This document shows positions 33,501 to 35,900 of a stretch of DNA of 35,900 bases, piece after piece. Position numbers and translations under genes: made by a program. The stretch covers positions 3,794,540 to 3,830,439 of the forward strand of contig NW_019091359.1 of the NCBI RefSeq assembly GCF_001949145.1, written 5' to 3'. Position 1 is the first letter of the stretch; each line of letters starts with the position of its first letter. The notes below the pieces were generated by a model. It was not told where the DNA came from. It searched no databases and saw nothing but the letters and a program-made list of their open reading frames with translations. Origin of the DNA: Acanthaster planci (lineage: Eukaryota; Echinodermata; Asteroidea; Valvatida; Acanthasteridae).

Positions 33501-35505
33501 TATCAACAAAACAACGTTATAGTTCCCTAAAAGTGAAAACCTTCCTGCTCCCTGTACTCTTCTTGCAAACTCGTTCAACTCATCTTTTCACCTCTGTAAG
33601 TTAAGATTCAATTGAAGAAAAGAAAATAACCGGGATTATGTCTCCCTGAAATAAAATTTGTTCTATAAAATAAAAATGTGGTAAAATGTTATTAGCATTG
33701 ATTAAAAATTATGTTTTGTTTACTTTCATGTAACTATTTTCTTGTTGACTCTTTTTTCTTTTTTTTTCAAGCATAAATTTATTTTCTAAAATCATTGATT
33801 CTTTACATTCCAAAACTTGTTCATTTTAAGACTCTTTACATGAATTTACACTTTATCACTGTGGACTGCAAAAAAGGCTGAGAATGGAACATCAGCAGTT
33901 GCATGGCAGTTTAGCCATGTTTTTGCCAAGTTTATCTCTTTAACTGCCAAGTTTCACCTCAGTTTTCTTCCTCTCTGTTGTTGAATGCATGGCATGGGAA
34001 GTTGACAAATGACAGTTCTCACAATACGGACTTGCAGGTGCAATGGTTCTGTTTATTTTTGAAACACTGCCAGAGATTTAGGAGAGTGGGTACAGGTGCA
34101 ACAGGATGTAAGTTGTAGGCAGAGACTAAGATTGGTCTGAATAGGAGTATGTGGCATGCTTATGTTCTGGCTGAGTGGAGACAATATGGAAGTGCTATAC
34201 ATGAATGTGAAGAATGGACTTGATTGTAGAGAAAACTCAGGAACCTTGTTTAATTTAAAATTCTGAGCCTTTCCCTGAGATTTAACTTGTCAAATGTTTA
34301 TTGTACATTAGTTTTATGAACTTTCAAAAGTTTGTTACCAAACCTTTTTTATTTGAAGATTCCTCTTCAGAATTTCCACATTGTTTTGTACTTCATAGAA
34401 AACATAATTTTGCTGATTATTGCTTCCTTTTTTTGAGAATTTACCCTCAGAATCAGCAAAGTATTGAATTAGGTCTTAACATTTAGATGTTAAAGGTACT
34501 AAAAAATTTTTAAACAGGCAGAAAATCTACTCATTACCTAAATCATTCTATCTACAGTCAACCAAGGATCGGACATTAGACCAGCAGTGCACTGTGTCTA
34601 GGCCAGGACTGTCCATGGTGGCTGCAGCATTGGTTGTAGAGTTATTGGTCAGTTTGCTACAACACCCCAAGGGGTAGGTCACTCTGCTTTGCTATATTTC
34701 TTCCTTTTCTCATTGTTAACTTCTTCTTGTGAAGGTGTAGTGATCCCCAAAATGCAAATGAGCACTCACAGTGGATACCTATTTCAAATTCCAAGCCAAG
34801 AATACTTAGGGGCCTTGTCTTACCATGAGCATTCCATTCTTTGAAAACTGCTGAAAGATATTCAATATCCATTCAACCCCCAGAGGAGAAACTATACATC
34901 AACTTAAAGCATGCTACTAAACGATGGCAACACATTTACACGAGGGGTACTCATTGTTTGGTTTCAGCAAGGAGTGGCTGTCTGGAATATGGCTGTTGTA
35001 ATTATTTGCTATGATATTTGCATCTAACACAGTTAACTTTTTAGTGTCATATTTCAGCAATGCCCTCTCTTTCCCCATCTCTGGTGGCATTAGATCAGTG
35101 TGCCTTCCGCAGCAGGTTTGGCAACCCAGACTTCTATAATCTTGTAGATTTCCTGCAGAAGTTACCAGTCTCAGTTTTCTTGGCTCAGTCTCCACTAAAA
35201 ATGATTCTTGACTGTATTGCACCACATCACTTGAATGTATTCTTGAGGGTACTCAGATCATTACCATGGTTAATAATGAATATTACTCTATGTTTAATAT
35301 GAGGATGCAATGAAAATCGGACGAAAGAGGCATATAAAGGCCTATGGTCAGAAGGGGAACCTGTTAGTACCCGTAAGTATACATGTACAGTTGTTTATCT
35401 TTCCTGTGTTTTCTGTACAGAGGTTATGCAGCAGCAGACACCAGTGCCAAAGATGATCACCTCACAACTTCCCTCATTTCTCCTCTTGGCTTAGTTCCTC
35501 ACCAG
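24537..35505 (+). CDS. ATG7: Autophagy-related protein 7 (ATG7), E1-like activating enzyme; 16 coding exons present, C-terminus beyond window
   Basis: ATG7 activates ATG12 and the ATG8/LC3 family with ATP and passes them to ATG10 and ATG3 in the cytosol, driving autophagosome growth. The ATG is at 24548. Exons: 24537-24710, 25276-25330, 26167-26284, 27558-27635, 28057-28170, 28869-29006, 29544-29632, 29882-30003, 30127-30217, 30751-30895, 31748-31906, 32298-32355, 32946-33082, 33260-33490, 34558-34673, 35421-35505. Phases chain to 633 residues. Visible features: an N-terminal domain with [15 protein letters not shown] and [15 protein letters not shown]; a nucleotide-binding loop [20 protein letters not shown] (GxGxxG at 358-363); [30 protein letters not shown]; and the catalytic cysteine in [10 protein letters not shown] (Cys577, equivalent to human Cys572). 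Next to human ATG7 (703 residues), the C-terminal part that binds ATG8 and ATG3 is missing because the window ends in intron 16. Exon 14 has a lineage-specific linker (about 519-544). Confidence 0.96.
26812..27404. mobile_element. TTAA-flanked MITE, 593 bp, in ATG7 intron 3
   Basis: TTAA occurs at both boundaries. Inverted ends are TTAACCACTTCATACCGGGG on the left and TTAAACACTTCCTGCCGGGG on the complement of the right. The interior is clearly richer in G+C than the surrounding intron, which supports a foreign insertion. The open frame at 27123-27404 lies wholly inside the element and resembles no transposase I recognise. A piggyBac-type non-autonomous element is the best fit, although the terminal bases differ from the usual CCC start. 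Confidence 0.8.
32478..32515. repeat. Long near-perfect palindrome in ATG7 intron 12
   Basis: The arms meet without a spacer at CACTAGTG. Bases 32482-32511 form a perfect 30-bp palindrome, and one mismatch extends it to 32478-32515. The arm reads GCCAGCTGTACCACT. It could form a cruciform or a foldback in the transcript. Confidence 0.92.
33260..33490 (+). CDS. ATG7: ATG7 exon 14 with a variable linker
   Basis: The exon encodes residues 490-566. Conserved ends ([20 protein letters not shown] and [17 protein letters not shown]) surround an Ala/Val/Glu/Pro-rich stretch that does not match the human linker. An internal GTACAT after TTGCAG could act as a weak alternative donor, but the downstream conserved block needs the full exon. 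Confidence 0.85.
34558..34673 (+). CDS. ATG7: ATG7 exon 15, catalytic cysteine exon
   Basis: The exon encodes [20 protein letters not shown] and onward. The cysteine in QQCTV is the residue that forms the thioester with ATG12 and ATG8 proteins in characterised ATG7 enzymes. Acceptor TCTACAG and donor GG/GTAGGT keep the frame with exons 14 and 16. Confidence 0.93.
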
Positions 35506-35900
35506 GTAATTCATTTCCTTTGCTTTCTTAGTTTACACCTTGTTTAAAGGCAATACTAACAAGTACAATAATGATGTGTAATATGCTTTAATTTAGTCTT
35601 TGTTTAATCTGGTCTTGTGAAAGATTTTTTGGGTAAAAGTGCTTTCAACAACAGCTTTGAAGAAATTGTTTTATTGCATTTTGTTCAGGTAGTGAATGGT
35701 TTTGTGGTTATTGTTTCTCTCAAACATTTGAGTGAAGGTAGCTCTAAGATAATTTTATGTATATACGTATGATAAGCTGTTTGCACATGAAACAGCAGAA
35801 TTGAGCTGTATAGATCAGTAAAACGAGGTCACGTTATTGAGATGTATGGATCAGTGAAACGAGGTCATGTTATTGAGGTGTATGGGTCAGTAAAATGAGG
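35506..35900 (+). other. ATG7 intron 16, partial
   Basis: The intron begins with GTAATT after exon 16 and continues past the window end. It holds the start of a 36-bp tandem repeat (35801-35900) and no further exon. Confidence 0.8.
35801..35900. repeat. 36-bp tandem repeat running off the window
   Basis: Units 35801-35836, 35837-35872 and a partial at 35873-35900 share TCAGTAAAACGAGGTCA-type wording, with a few substitutions per copy (TCAGTGAAACGAGGTCA, TCAGTAAAATGAGG). The array continues beyond the window, so its copy number is unknown. Confidence 0.9.

Noticed and set aside
35060-35302. Plus-strand 80-codon open frame in ATG7 intron 15
   Set aside because: Considered as an alternative ATG7 exon, but exons 15 and 16 join in phase across it and match the family order without it.

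Overview
This is a eukaryotic nuclear window. It is AT-rich, its genes are split by GT..AG introns, it is dense in degenerate DNA transposons, and it has a 759-base run of N. Three protein-coding genes can be assembled exon by exon with consistent splice phases. The protein sequences are close to vertebrate orthologues, and a Brambleberry/Kar5 gene is present. The self-complementary word TACATGTA is also abundant. Together these suggest a marine invertebrate, most likely a non-vertebrate deuterostome (echinoderm, hemichordate or cephalochordate). I cannot fix the species from sequence alone.

Layout. (1) Bases 1-1545 hold a decayed tRNA-Ser-like Pol III unit and the promoter side of the first gene. 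(2) 1546-7608, + strand: complete ARPC4, the 20-kDa subunit of the Arp2/3 actin-nucleating complex. It has six coding exons and 168 codons. The first coding exon carries only the ATG, and the last carries one codon plus the stop. (3) 7609-10972: 3' flank shared with a convergent gene. (4) 18517-10973, - strand: brambleberry, a Kar5/GEX1-type nuclear membrane fusion (karyogamy) protein, in nine coding exons and 564 predicted residues. Its introns hold a Tc1 deletion derivative, a hAT-like MITE, a Tc1/mariner-type MITE and a 53-bp minisatellite. (5) 18518-24536: intergenic and 5' non-coding space, with the assembly gap, a diverged inverted repeat around the gap, a candidate divergent promoter near 23.0 kb and a TTAA-flanked MITE. 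(6) 24548 to beyond the window end, + strand: ATG7, the E1-like enzyme of autophagy. Sixteen coding exons (633 codons) are present, including the nucleotide-binding glycine motif and the catalytic cysteine. The last part, roughly 80 residues by comparison with the human protein, lies outside. A second TTAA-flanked MITE sits in ATG7 intron 3.

The three genes do not form a pathway: one acts in actin branching, one in nuclear envelope fusion and one in autophagosome formation. Their grouping looks like conserved linkage plus a possible shared promoter for brambleberry and ATG7. The most interesting protein observation is a clean AT-hook in the cytosolic or nucleoplasmic tail of the Brambleberry protein, which could tie a membrane-fusion factor to chromatin.
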